Origin: an uncultured Acetatifactor sp.
GTDB taxonomy: Bacteria; Bacillota; Clostridia; Lachnospirales; Lachnospiraceae
Direction: 5' to 3'
Assembly: GCA_910585805.1 (NCBI GenBank)
Contig: CAJUFB010000003.1
Location: 1 to 64,000, forward strand
Length of the DNA stretch: 64,000 bases
Below are positions 23,484-32,181 of this stretch, piece after piece (position 1 is the stretch's first letter; every line of letters begins with the position of its first letter). The notes under the pieces were generated by a model. The model made no database searches. It had not been told where the DNA came from and saw nothing but the letters and a program-made list of their open reading frames with translations. A program made the translations under genes and the position numbers.

Positions 23484-24449
23484 TTGAAAGAAATCGTGCG
23501 GAAAAAAGAAAAGCAGTCTTTTGGAAAACGGGTCAGAACATGGGGAAAAAGGCTTCTGAGGAACATAAAAAGGGATAAGGCGCTGCTTCTTATCATACTG
23601 CCGGTAGTGCTGCACTATCTGGTATTTGTCTACTATCCCATGTACGGAAATATCATTGCTTTTAAAAAATATTCAGCAGTGAAGGGAATCATGGGCAGCG
23701 AATGGGTGGGGCTGAGATATTTTCAGCAGTTTTTCCATTCCCCCTATTTTACCAGAGTGCTGAGAAATACGCTTTTGATCAGTGTCTACAGTATCCTGTG
23801 GGGATTTCCCATTCCGATTCTCTTCGCGCTTATGACCAATGATTTAAAGCATGGCGTGTATAAGAGGGTGGTGCAGGCGGTGAGCTACATTCCCTATTTT
23901 ATATCCACGGTCATCATATGCGGTATGCTGGTGAACTTCCTGTCGCCCAGCTCCGGTATCGTCAATTCCGTGATTCAGGCGCTGGGAGGGGAGCCCGTCA
24001 ATTTTCTCATGGAACCCAGGTGGTTCAGGACGGTATTCATTGCCAGCGGTATCTGGCAGGGCTTTGGATGGTCTGCCATCGTCTATCTGGCGGCGTTGAC
24101 AGGAGTCAGCCAGGAGCTGTATGAGGCGGCCAGGGTGGACGGAGCCGGTAAGCTGCAGCAGGTAATCCATGTGTCGATTCCCTGTATCCTCCCCACCGTT
24201 ATCGTGACCTTTATCATGCAGATCGGTACGCTGATGAGCGTGGGATACGAGAAGATTATCCTGCTGTACAATCCGGTTACGCTGGACGTGGCGGATGTGA
24301 TTTCCTCCTATACATACAGAACGGGACTGGTGGAGGGAAATTACAGCTTCGGTTCCGCCGTAGGGCTGTTTAACTCTGCAATCAACCTGATACTGGTGAT
24401 ATTTGCCAACAGGCTCAGCAGAAAGATATCGGAGGTGTCTCTATGGTGA
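23484..24449 (+). CDS. Sugar ABC transporter permease (LplB type)
   Basis: A TTG at 23484, seven bases after GGAAGG, gives a 321-residue protein starting LKEIVRKKEKQSFG (read as Met). An in-frame extension to 23361 runs back over the region just past the terminator and is unlikely. The protein has about six membrane segments starting with LLLIILPVVLHYLVFVYYPMYG and the EAA loop YEAARVDGAGKLQQVIHVSIPCI that docks to the ATPase. It pairs with the next permease, whose gene overlaps by seven bases, to form the membrane channel for the oligosaccharide. No ATP-binding protein gene is in the locus, so a shared MsmK-type ATPase is inferred. Confidence 0.92.
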   Translation: MKEIVRKKEKQSFGKRVRTWGKRLLRNIKRDKALLLIILPVVLHYLVFVYYPMYGNIIAFKKYSAVKGIMGSEWVGLRYFQQFFHSPYFTRVLRNTLLISVYSILWGFPIPILFALMTNDLKHGVYKRVVQAVSYIPYFISTVIICGMLVNFLSPSSGIVNSVIQALGGEPVNFLMEPRWFRTVFIASGIWQGFGWSAIVYLAALTGVSQELYEAARVDGAGKLQQVIHVSIPCILPTVIVTFIMQIGTLMSVGYEKIILLYNPVTLDVADVISSYTYRTGLVEGNYSFGSAVGLFNSAINLILVIFANRLSRKISEVSLW

Positions 24450-25360
24450 CAGGGAAAAAGAAAACGGTACAGCCCCACAGAAGGCATCGCAGGATGTCCG
24501 TGGGAGACAGGATTTTTACAACAGTCAACTATGTATTCTGTTTTCTGGCAGCCTGCATCACGCTGTACCCGCTGATTTATGTGTTCAGCATGTCCATCAG
24601 TGCGCCGGAGGCAGTCATCTCAAATCTGGTGACATTGCTGCCCAAGGGGTTTTCCCTGAAAGCATATGAGATGATCTTCCGCAATAAGGAGGTCTGGCGC
24701 TCTTACTATAATACGATATGGTACACCGTTGTGGGGACTGCCATCAGCACCACGCTTACCATGATGGCGGCGTATCCGCTGTCCAGGCGGCAGTTCTTTC
24801 TGCGGCGGCAGTTGTCCTTCTTTTTTACGCTCTCCATGTTCTTCTCGGGGACGCTGGTGCCCATGTACCTGCTGATCAACAGGCTGGGGCTGTATAATAC
24901 CCGCTGGGCCATCGTGCTGCCTGCGGGAGCGGCGGCTTATTATATCATTATGGCAAGAACCTTCCTGTCGTCTATCCCGGACAGCCTGTATGAATCGGCC
25001 AGGATTGACGGCGCTACGGAGTGGACTATTCTGCGGAAGATTTTTATTCCGCTGTCCATGCCCATTATGTCCGTTCTGATCATTTACTATGCGGTGCATC
25101 AGTGGAACGGTTACTTTAATGCCATGATCTATCTGCCGGGGCGCAAGGACCTGCAGCCGCTGCAGGTATTTCTGATGAAGATTCTCATCAATAACGAGAG
25201 CGTGGGAGGAGAAGTGACGGGCTCCGCCACCATGAGCATGATCAGTCTGCAGCTGAAGTACGTAGTCATCGTAGTGGCTCTGGTGCCGATTCTGTGTGTG
25301 TATCCTTTTCTGCAGAAGTACTTTATCAAAGGTATGATGATTGGCGCCGTAAAGGAATAA
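24443..25360 (+). CDS. Sugar ABC transporter permease (YtcP/AraQ type)
   Basis: This 305-residue integral membrane protein overlaps the preceding permease gene by seven bases. It begins with a basic cytoplasmic segment (VTGKKKTVQPHRRHRR), then about six membrane spans, and contains the EAA motif YESARIDGATEWTILRKIFIPLSMPIM. The C-terminus ends YFIKGMMIGAVKE, typical of the second permease in these importers. It forms a heterodimer with the upstream permease. Sequence type and gene order (binding protein, permease 1, permease 2) match the CUT1 class that takes up oligosaccharides. Confidence 0.93.
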   Translation: MVTGKKKTVQPHRRHRRMSVGDRIFTTVNYVFCFLAACITLYPLIYVFSMSISAPEAVISNLVTLLPKGFSLKAYEMIFRNKEVWRSYYNTIWYTVVGTAISTTLTMMAAYPLSRRQFFLRRQLSFFFTLSMFFSGTLVPMYLLINRLGLYNTRWAIVLPAGAAAYYIIMARTFLSSIPDSLYESARIDGATEWTILRKIFIPLSMPIMSVLIIYYAVHQWNGYFNAMIYLPGRKDLQPLQVFLMKILINNESVGGEVTGSATMSMISLQLKYVVIVVALVPILCVYPFLQKYFIKGMMIGAVKE

Positions 25361-25427
25361 GGGTAAACGGAATGAAGATTTAAACGGGCCGGAAAGTATC
25401 CGGACTGGGAAAAATGGAGAAAAACAT

Positions 25428-26459
25428 ATGAGTAAGCGTCAATTTTCCATGCAGACATACTGGGATAGGCAGGCGGCGGAGCTGGTGCCGGCGCTGAGGT
25501 TCGGGGTATGCGGCATGGATTTTGGGGACTGGCATGAAAACGCGCTGGGGAAGCTGCTGGAACTGATGGGAGAATTTCCGGAGAAGGTTCCTCTTGAGGC
25601 GGAGACGGAATATTCCGTGGAGGAGAGGGACTTTATTCGGGAGCGGGTTGTATTTGACACGGAGCGGGATATGTCGGTGCCCTGCCAGGTATTGATTCCG
25701 AAGCATTTTAAAAAGAACCGTTCGCAGCCCGCGATTCTGTGTGTCCACGGCCATGGCAGCTTCGGGAAGGATCCGGTGGCGGGGCTGGTGTCCACGCCGG
25801 GGCATCAGGCGGACATTGACCTGATGAATTATGACTACGGTGCACAGATGGCCAGAAAGGGTTATCTTACGCTGATGCCGGATTTAAGAGGATTCGGGGA
25901 GCGGAGGGACGGGGATGATTATCTCGGGAGAGATACCTGCAATGTGAATTTCCTGAAGGGAGGCATTATGGGATTGTACCCTCTGATGCTGAATGTCTGG
26001 GATATGAAATGTTGTGTGGATTATCTGTGCACCAGGCCGGAGGTAGATCCGGAACGCATCGGCATGATGGGAATGAGCCAGGGAGGCACGATCACGGCTT
26101 TTACGGCTGCGGTGGAACCCAGAATCCGGGCGGCGGATGTGATCGCCTACATCAATCCCTTCGCGGCTTTCGGAGTCCACAGGGGGAATTTCTGCGGATC
26201 ACAGATTCTGCCGGATATCTTGAAATGGATGGATACGGATGATGTGGGAGGGCTGACGGCGCCCCGGTATCTGATGATGGAGATGGGGACGGCGGACAGC
26301 TGCTTTTATTTTCAGGATATGTGGAAGGGATATCTCCATGTGAAGGAAATATACGCGGCCGCAGGGGCGGAGGACAGGCTCTGGACGGATATCCATGAGG
26401 GAAGCCACGCTTTCAGCGGCAGGCGGGCGGAAGCCTTCTTCGCGGAGGCGTTGGGATGA
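25428..26459 (+). CDS. Alpha/beta-hydrolase esterase
   Basis: The 343-residue protein shows the alpha/beta-hydrolase fold: the oxyanion region ILCVHGHGSFGKDPVAG, LTLMPDLRGFGERRDG, the nucleophile elbow GMMGMSQGGTITAF with Ser near residue 222, and a late histidine in DIHEGSHAF. No signal peptide is present. Such esterases remove acetyl or other acyl groups from sugars. Located between the importer and the oxidoreductases, it is likely to deacylate the imported oligosaccharide in the cytoplasm. It starts 68 bases after the permease stop. The exact ester is unknown; acetyl-xylan esterase-like and dienelactone hydrolase-like annotations are both possible. Confidence 0.8.
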   Translation: MSKRQFSMQTYWDRQAAELVPALRFGVCGMDFGDWHENALGKLLELMGEFPEKVPLEAETEYSVEERDFIRERVVFDTERDMSVPCQVLIPKHFKKNRSQPAILCVHGHGSFGKDPVAGLVSTPGHQADIDLMNYDYGAQMARKGYLTLMPDLRGFGERRDGDDYLGRDTCNVNFLKGGIMGLYPLMLNVWDMKCCVDYLCTRPEVDPERIGMMGMSQGGTITAFTAAVEPRIRAADVIAYINPFAAFGVHRGNFCGSQILPDILKWMDTDDVGGLTAPRYLMMEMGTADSCFYFQDMWKGYLHVKEIYAAAGAEDRLWTDIHEGSHAFSGRRAEAFFAEALG

Positions 26460-26625
26460 GGAAGTGCCTGCGGGCCCGTTTGCAGGAGCATACAGGTAGG
26501 AGGCTGAACCGGAAAAACCGAAAAAGCGGGAGCTGAAGCAATCATGAGCGCAGTCCTGCAAATTATGGAGAATACAAAAACGTAAATACGAAAAAAGCGA
26601 ATACTGCAAAGGAGGGCAACATGGT

Positions 26626-27867
26626 ATGAAAGAGTATGTTTTGGCAGGTTCCGGAGGGAGAGGCTACTGGATGTATGCCTCCGCCATAGCGGAGCGTTAC
26701 GGTGATGTGGCGCATCTGGCAGGAATCATGGATGTGAACAGGAAGAGGGCGGAATATGTGAAGAGCCTGATTCCCTATGAAGTGCCTGTCTACACGGATT
26801 TTGACAGAATGATGGAAGAGGTGAAGCCGGACTGTGTCATCGTCACTACCGTGGACCGGTTTCACAGCATATATGTGGTGAAGGCGCTGGATTTCGGAGC
26901 CGATGTAATCTGTGAAAAACCCATGACCATGGACGAGGAAAGCTGTAATGCCATACTGGATGCGGAGGAGCGCAGCGGGCGCAGGATTACGGTCACTTTC
27001 AACTGCAGGTATATGCCTCTGTTTGCCAGGATGAAGGAACTGCTGAACCAGGGGGTGGTGGGCGAAGTTCTGAATGTACATTTTGAGTGGATGCTGGACA
27101 CGGTCCACGGCGCCGATTATTTCCGCAGATGGCACAGAAAGCTGGAAAATTGCGGCGGACTTCTGGTACATAAAGCAACCCACCATTTTGACATTGTGAA
27201 CTGGCTGATCGGTCAGGAACCCCAGGAAGTTTTTGCAAACGGGGCATTACGGTTTTACGGTTCTGCAGGCACAAAGCGGGGAGAACGCTGCTGTACCTGT
27301 CCTTATGGGGGGGAGTGCGAATATGTCTATCAGGATAGCCGGGTTCCCTGGGTGAAAGCCATGTATTTTGACTGTGAGTCGGAAGACGGCTATTACCGTG
27401 ACCGCTGTGTCTTTGCGGAGGAAATCGACATTTACGATACCATGTCACTGGCCGTAAAATATTGTCAGGGCGCATTGATGTCCTATTCCCTGGTGGCGCA
27501 TGCTCCTTATGAGGGCTGGAAGATTTCCATAAGCGGCACAAAAGGCCGGATGGAGGCAAGCCAGTTTGATACGGGAACCCAGGCAGGTGACGACTGCTTC
27601 CATATCAGGCTGTTTGACAGAAAGGGCGGAACGCAGACCTATGACCTGAAAAAGGAGACAGGAAGCCACGGCGGCGGGGACGAAAGGCTGCTGAGGATGC
27701 TCTTCAGGGGAGATCTGCCGGATCCGCTGGGGCAGTTTGCCGGTTCAAAAGACGGTTCCATGTCCATTCTCATCGGTATCGCAGCGAACAGGAGCATCAG
27801 GGAGCACAGGCCTGTGACGATAGAAGAACTGGTATCTTTTGACAGATGGAAGGAGAGGGAGGACTGA
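26626..27867 (+). CDS. Gfo/Idh/MocA-family oxidoreductase (first of a pair)
   Basis: The 413-residue protein begins MKEYVLAGSGGRGYWMYASAIAERYG with a Rossmann glycine motif for NAD(P). The family signature is VICEKPMTMDEESCN, whose Lys contacts substrate, and the C-terminal alpha/beta domain includes KLENCGGLLVHKATHHFDIVNW. A Cys cluster, CCTCPYGGECEY, lies in the middle at about residues 223-234, with more Cys downstream, and may bind metal. It would oxidise or epimerise a sugar or an inositol-like compound, possibly acting on a glycosidic bond by an oxidise-eliminate-reduce route as in GH109-like relatives. The stop overlaps the start of the next, homologous gene as TGATG. Confidence 0.85.
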   Translation: MKEYVLAGSGGRGYWMYASAIAERYGDVAHLAGIMDVNRKRAEYVKSLIPYEVPVYTDFDRMMEEVKPDCVIVTTVDRFHSIYVVKALDFGADVICEKPMTMDEESCNAILDAEERSGRRITVTFNCRYMPLFARMKELLNQGVVGEVLNVHFEWMLDTVHGADYFRRWHRKLENCGGLLVHKATHHFDIVNWLIGQEPQEVFANGALRFYGSAGTKRGERCCTCPYGGECEYVYQDSRVPWVKAMYFDCESEDGYYRDRCVFAEEIDIYDTMSLAVKYCQGALMSYSLVAHAPYEGWKISISGTKGRMEASQFDTGTQAGDDCFHIRLFDRKGGTQTYDLKKETGSHGGGDERLLRMLFRGDLPDPLGQFAGSKDGSMSILIGIAANRSIREHRPVTIEELVSFDRWKERED

Positions 27868-29210
27868 TGGGAGTTACGACTGTAGTGATTGCCGGTGCGG
27901 GAGGGCGTGGGAGGCTGACCTATGCGCCCTATTCCAAAGGATTTCCGGAGCAGATGAAGCTTGTGGCGGCAGCGGACAGGATTCCGGAGCGGCTGCAGGA
28001 GATGAAGCGGGAGTACGGGCTTTCGGAGGAGCATTGTTTCTCTTCGGTGGAGGAGATGTTTGCCCGGCCCAGAATGGCGGATATGGCCTTCATCTGCACA
28101 CAGGACGGGGAGCATGTGCGGCATGCCTGCCTTGCGCTGGACAGGGGATATGACCTGCTGCTGGAGAAGCCGGTATCCGCTGACGCGGCGGAGTGCAGGA
28201 GACTGTTGGAGAAGGCGGAAGCGCTGAACAGAAGTGTGACGGTCTGTCATGTGCTGCGATATGCGCCTTTTTATCAGAAGCTGAAAGAACTGTTGGGGGC
28301 GGGAGCCGTGGGAAAGGTTGTGTCCATACAGGCCTGTGAAAATGTGGGATACTGGCATCAGGCCCACAGCTTTGTGCGGGGCAACTGGAGAAAAAGCGGG
28401 GAGGGCAGCCCCATGATACTGGCAAAATGCTGCCATGATATGGATCTGCTGGTCTGGCTCACGGACAGCCGCTGCAGAAGGATATCCTCCATGGGAAGCC
28501 TGGCCTTTTTCCGGAAGGAAAACGCCCCGGAGGGTGCGCCGCATTACTGTATGGAGGGTTGTCCCGCAAAGGAGGAGTGCCCTTATGACGCGGAGAAAAT
28601 ATATGTGACGGACGCGGTTACAGGCTACGATACCAACGGTGACGGATGGATGCAGAAAGCAGTGATGGCCCGTCCCACCAGGGAAGGGCTGCTGGAAGCG
28701 CTGCGTACCAGCCCCTACGGAAGATGTGTCTACCATTGCGACAATGATGTAGTAGATAATCAATCCGTGACAATGGAGATGGAAAACGGTGTTACCGTAA
28801 GTTTCCATATGTGCGGACTGAACCGGGACAATCACAGAACCATACACGTCATGGGTTCCCTGGGGGATATCAGCGGGAATCTGGAGGAGGAGACACTGGT
28901 GCTGCGCAGGTTCGGCGGCGCTGAGGAGATTTTCCGGATGGATGTGCAGGAGACGATATCCGGGCACGGCGGCGGGGATTACCGTATGCTGAAGGACATG
29001 TTCGAGGCGCGGGAGCAGGGCAGAGGGACACTGACCTCTTTAAGACAGTCCCTGGAGAGCCATTATATGGCGCTTGCCGCTGAGCGTTCCCGCCAGTCCG
29101 GCGGTAAGATGATAGAGTTGGAAGCATTTGTAAATGATCTGAAACAGGAGCCGGACGAAAGTGGCTGTAAGGAAAAGCAGAAAACGGCGGAAGCGTCGGC
29201 AAAGACTTGA
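27867..29210 (+). CDS. Gfo/Idh/MocA-family oxidoreductase (second of a pair)
   Basis: Translation starts at the ATG inside TGATG (27865-27869), preceded by GGAGAGGGAGG, so the first seven codons of the longer frame are excluded. The 447-residue protein has GVTTVVIAGAGGRGRLTYAPY (NAD(P) site), YDLLLEKPVSADAAECRRLL (family EKP motif), KCCHDMDLLVWL with the probable catalytic His, and a Cys-rich stretch (CMEGCPAKEECPYDAEKIY) reminiscent of the upstream paralogue. Tight coupling suggests the two work as partners or on successive steps. The C-terminus ends in a charged Lys/Glu/Ala tail that looks recently extended: similar bases are repeated just after the stop. Confidence 0.85.
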   Translation: MGVTTVVIAGAGGRGRLTYAPYSKGFPEQMKLVAAADRIPERLQEMKREYGLSEEHCFSSVEEMFARPRMADMAFICTQDGEHVRHACLALDRGYDLLLEKPVSADAAECRRLLEKAEALNRSVTVCHVLRYAPFYQKLKELLGAGAVGKVVSIQACENVGYWHQAHSFVRGNWRKSGEGSPMILAKCCHDMDLLVWLTDSRCRRISSMGSLAFFRKENAPEGAPHYCMEGCPAKEECPYDAEKIYVTDAVTGYDTNGDGWMQKAVMARPTREGLLEALRTSPYGRCVYHCDNDVVDNQSVTMEMENGVTVSFHMCGLNRDNHRTIHVMGSLGDISGNLEEETLVLRRFGGAEEIFRMDVQETISGHGGGDYRMLKDMFEAREQGRGTLTSLRQSLESHYMALAAERSRQSGGKMIELEAFVNDLKQEPDESGCKEKQKTAEASAKT

Positions 29211-29283
29211 AACGAAAGCCGGAGGGTAATGGCTGTAAAGGCTGAAAAACAGGAGCCGACAGATGCGTCGGCAAAGACCTGAG
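29150..29283 (+). repeat. Imperfect tandem duplication at the end of the second oxidoreductase gene
   Basis: AACAGGAGCCG...GCGTCGGCAAAGACTTGA at the gene end is echoed by AACAGGAGCCGAC...GCGTCGGCAAAGACCTGA about 70 bases downstream, including the stop codon. The second copy is non-coding. It marks slippage or duplication of the gene end. Confidence 0.6.
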
Positions 29284-29377
29284 CAGGATATACAGGCGAG
29301 TCTGTACGGACAGGATGCAGTATCGGAGAGCTGCAGGCGCGTATGTGTCCGGGGAGACGCGGACGAGGGGGATAAGT

Positions 29378-30658
29378 ATGAGAAGCGGCGGTTTGTTTGC
29401 ACCGGGTGAAGCAGAGGGGAGAGCCAGGTTCTATATATTGGGTGCCGAGTGTCTGAAGGCGGTTTACACGGCTTTTACGACAGGCGTGTTTCTCACAGGA
29501 TTTTTGCTGAATGCGGGAATGGACCAGGTGCAGATCGGTCTGGTAACCAGTCTTCCCCTGCTGGCAGGTATTCTGTATCCGTTTTCTCCGCTGTTGCTGG
29601 AGAGATTCCGGAGAAGGAAAGCGGTGCTGGGGACGGCCAGACTGCTGTATCATGGGCTTGTGATACTATGTGTGACATTACTGCCCGGGCGGGTGCCGGA
29701 GAAAAGTCTGCTGTGGTGGATGGCGGCAGCGCTGCTTCTGGGAAACGGCTGCAATATTCTGGTAGCCAGCGGTTTTCCTGCGTGGCATATTGGGTTTCTG
29801 CCGGAGGATATCAGGGGACGTTTTTTCGCCATATCAGGTATTGTAAACAGTGTATTCACGGCGTTGGCTACCTTTGGGGCAAGTCTGCTGGCGGATGCGG
29901 CCAAAGCCTCCGGCAGGCAGCTGTACTGGATGGGAATGATACGGCTTGCCGCTTTTGGCCTGGCCCTGACGGAGCTGTTGCTGCTGCTGTTGCCGGGAGA
30001 GCCGGAATATCCCCGAGGCAGTGTGAGAGGATTCCGGCTTCTGATACTGCCATTTGGCAATCGGAAATTCTGTCTTACCATGCTTCCTGTTTTTGCGTGG
30101 ATGATGGTTTCCACCATGACTTTGTATTCCGCCAATACTTATCTGCTGAAGGATGTGAAGGTATCTTATGTGTTCATAAGTGTACTGCAGGCCATGAATA
30201 TTGTAACGACGGCGGTGATCATGCCGTTCTGGCACAGGCTCCTTCTCCGGACATCTTGGCTGCAGGCATTTCAGAAGGTTTTTCTGCTGTTTTCCCTGTA
30301 TCCTTTTCTGCACATGCTGGTTACGGGGAGCACCTTTGCCTGGCTGCTTCCGGTGACGATGCTGGTATATCAGGCGATTATGGCGGGCGGGACACTGTAT
30401 TTCAACAATATGGCCTATCTGTTTACGCCGGAGGAAGACAGGACCGCATATCTGTCCTGGTATCTGATGCTGGTCAGTGCGGGTTCCCTGTGCGGGCAGG
30501 GGCTGAGTACGCTGCTTCTGAAACTGTGGCCGGAGGACTGGAAGTTTGGGACAGTGAGCATCGCTCCGGTTCAGAGGATACTGCTGTTACAGGGGCTTTT
30601 AGCGCTTGGTTTCGGAATCTGGTTCGGCAGGGTGCTTCTGGGAAAACTGGAAACATAG
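29378..30658 (+). CDS. MFS transporter
   Basis: The 426-residue protein starts at an ATG after GAGGGGGATAAGT. It has about twelve hydrophobic segments in two halves (VYTAFTTGVFLTGFLLNAG, LVTSLPLLAGILYPFSPLLLE, WMAAALLLGNGCNILVASGFPAWHIGFLPEDIRGRFFAI, and so on). The loop ERFRRRKAVLG between spans 2 and 3 fits the MFS RxGRR-type motif. It is of the uncharacterised type often found with glycoside catabolic genes. In this locus it may import a monosaccharide or export a by-product. Substrate is not deducible. It follows the oxidoreductases and precedes nagA on the same strand. Confidence 0.82.
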   Translation: MRSGGLFAPGEAEGRARFYILGAECLKAVYTAFTTGVFLTGFLLNAGMDQVQIGLVTSLPLLAGILYPFSPLLLERFRRRKAVLGTARLLYHGLVILCVTLLPGRVPEKSLLWWMAAALLLGNGCNILVASGFPAWHIGFLPEDIRGRFFAISGIVNSVFTALATFGASLLADAAKASGRQLYWMGMIRLAAFGLALTELLLLLLPGEPEYPRGSVRGFRLLILPFGNRKFCLTMLPVFAWMMVSTMTLYSANTYLLKDVKVSYVFISVLQAMNIVTTAVIMPFWHRLLLRTSWLQAFQKVFLLFSLYPFLHMLVTGSTFAWLLPVTMLVYQAIMAGGTLYFNNMAYLFTPEEDRTAYLSWYLMLVSAGSLCGQGLSTLLLKLWPEDWKFGTVSIAPVQRILLLQGLLALGFGIWFGRVLLGKLET

Positions 30659-30667
30659 GATAGCGGT

Positions 30668-30780
30668 ATGCCGGGAAAGCAGGGTCGGCGCGGCGGCGTC
30701 GGGAAGACGTCGGGAAAGCAGTGTCGGGAAGGCGTTGGAAAAGCAGGGTCGGCGATGCGGTGGTGGGAAAGGCAAATAAA
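30668..30780 (+). repeat. Degenerate short tandem repeats before nagA
   Basis: Variants of GGGAAAGCAGGGTCGGCG recur at about 30673, 30713 and 30747, separated by shorter GTCGGGAAG units. The stretch is non-coding: it could extend the nagA frame upstream, but lacks a ribosome site. It looks like replication slippage. Confidence 0.5.
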
Positions 30781-30826
30781 TACGCTCATGAGAACAAAAC
30801 AGGAGAGAACGGAGAGAAAAGCGGAT

Positions 30827-32053
30827 ATGGAAAGCACTTTATTTATAAACGGAAATATTATCCTGCAGGACGGAATCCTGGAGCAGGGGAAATTGCTGGT
30901 GATTGGGGACAGAATCCAGGGAATCCGGCCCGGTGAAGGGGAGCGGGAGACATCCGGAAACCGGGACGGCGGGGAGGAATGGCCGGTTTTGGAGAAGGCG
31001 GATAAGGTTGTGGATTTGCAGGGCAGGTATCTGGCGCCCGGCTTTATCGATATCCATGTACACGGAGGCGGGGGCGGCGATTTTATGGACGGAAAGCGGG
31101 AGAGCTGGCAGCAGGCCATGGACGCTCATCTGCGTCACGGAACCACATCGCTGTGCCCTACGACTTTGACGGCTTCCATGGAAGAAATGGAAAAGGTATT
31201 TTCGCTGCACAGAATGTTTTGCCGGGAACAGAAGCCTTGCAGGCCGCGTCTTCTGGGGGTGCATATGGAGGGACCCTGTATTGCTGAGAGTATGAAGGGG
31301 GCGCAGAACGCGAAATATATCCGAAAGCCCGTGGAGGCGCTGACCCGATGGCTGTTGGAAAAAGGGGCGGGGGCACTGCGGATTATGACGGCTGCTCCCG
31401 AACTGGAGAATGCGGGGGAGATGGCCCGGCAGTTCAGGGAAGCGGGTGTACTGCTGTCCGTAGGGCACAGTGACGGAAGGTTGGAGGATGTGGAACAGGC
31501 GGTCCGTGACGGGTATACCATGGCTACCCATCTGTATTCCAGCATGTCTACCATTGTCAGAGAAAACGGGATGCGCCGGCCCGGTGTCCTGGAGGCGGCG
31601 CTGCTGATGGATGAGCTGGACGTGGAGGTCATAGGGGACGGGATGCACCTTCCGGCTTCCCTGCTTAAGCTGATCGTAAAAACGAAAGGGACGGAGCATG
31701 TTATCCTTGTGACGGACGCCATGCGGGCGGCGGATTTGCCCTCCGGCCATTATAAGCTGGGAAGCCTGAAGGATGGGCAGACCGTGTGGTCCGACGGAGA
31801 GATAGCCAGAATGCCGGATGGGATTTCCTTTGCAGGAAGCGTGGCTACGGCGGACCGGCTGATCCGTGTCATGCATGAGGAGGCCGGGGTTCCGATGTGG
31901 CAGGCCGTGAACATGATGAGCCGCAACCCGGCCAGAGCGCTGGGAGAGAAGGAAATCGGCGTGCTGGAGCCGGGGAAAAAGGCCGATTTGGTAAGCTTTG
32001 ACGAGCATGTCCGAATCCACAGTGTGTACCGGGACGGGGTGGAGGTTATCTGA
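30827..32053 (+). CDS. nagA: N-acetylglucosamine-6-phosphate deacetylase
   Basis: The ATG at 30827 follows GGAGAGAAAAGC and gives MESTLFINGNIILQDGILEQ. An upstream 53-residue in-frame opening is low-complexity and rejected. The 408-residue amidohydrolase has APGFIDIHVHGGGGGDFMDG (metal-binding HxH), GTTSLCPTTLTAS, LGVHMEGPCI with the ligand Glu, SVGHSDGRLEDVEQAV, MATHLYSSMS and VTDAMRAADLPSGHYKLG with the catalytic Asp. It deacetylates GlcNAc 6-phosphate to glucosamine 6-phosphate, which NagB at 20331-21059 then deaminates. It closes the amino-sugar locus and is followed by a terminator. Confidence 0.95.
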   Translation: MESTLFINGNIILQDGILEQGKLLVIGDRIQGIRPGEGERETSGNRDGGEEWPVLEKADKVVDLQGRYLAPGFIDIHVHGGGGGDFMDGKRESWQQAMDAHLRHGTTSLCPTTLTASMEEMEKVFSLHRMFCREQKPCRPRLLGVHMEGPCIAESMKGAQNAKYIRKPVEALTRWLLEKGAGALRIMTAAPELENAGEMARQFREAGVLLSVGHSDGRLEDVEQAVRDGYTMATHLYSSMSTIVRENGMRRPGVLEAALLMDELDVEVIGDGMHLPASLLKLIVKTKGTEHVILVTDAMRAADLPSGHYKLGSLKDGQTVWSDGEIARMPDGISFAGSVATADRLIRVMHEEAGVPMWQAVNMMSRNPARALGEKEIGVLEPGKKADLVSFDEHVRIHSVYRDGVEVI

Positions 32054-32076
32054 TTTGCGGGCTGATTCGGACAGGG

Positions 32077-32104
32077 GGAATGCCTGTGCTGCGGGCATTC
32101 CTTT
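32077..32104 (+). terminator. Terminator after nagA
   Basis: GGAATGCC (32077-32084) pairs with GGCATTCC (32094-32101), followed by TTTAT. It lies 24 bases after the nagA stop. Confidence 0.75.
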
Positions 32105-32109
32105 ATCGT

Positions 32110-32137
32110 AACAGTTCAGGCAGGGCACTGAACTGTT
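32110..32137. repeat. Dispersed hairpin element, copy 1
   Basis: AACAGTTCAG and CTGAACTGTT form a perfect 10-bp stem around a loop GCAGGGCA. A sister copy at 56807-56834 matches at 24 of 28 positions and keeps one stem pair by a compensatory T-A to C-G change. It lies in the nagA downstream region, before a new promoter. Confidence 0.6.
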
Positions 32138-32152
32138 GTAAAAAATTTATAC

Positions 32153-32181
32153 TTGACTTTTCAATATGGGTGTGCTAGTAT
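32153..32181 (+). promoter_or_regulatory. Sigma-A promoter upstream of the mutS pseudogene leader
   Basis: TTGACT (32153-32158) and TAGTAT (32176-32181) are spaced by 17 bases in AT-rich DNA. The next sizeable gene starts about 710 bases downstream. Confidence 0.65.

Noticed and set aside
30839..32128. 429-codon minus-strand frame opposite nagA
   Set aside because: It is antisense to a complete NagA with all metal-site motifs; the product is His/Gln/Arg-rich with no domain.
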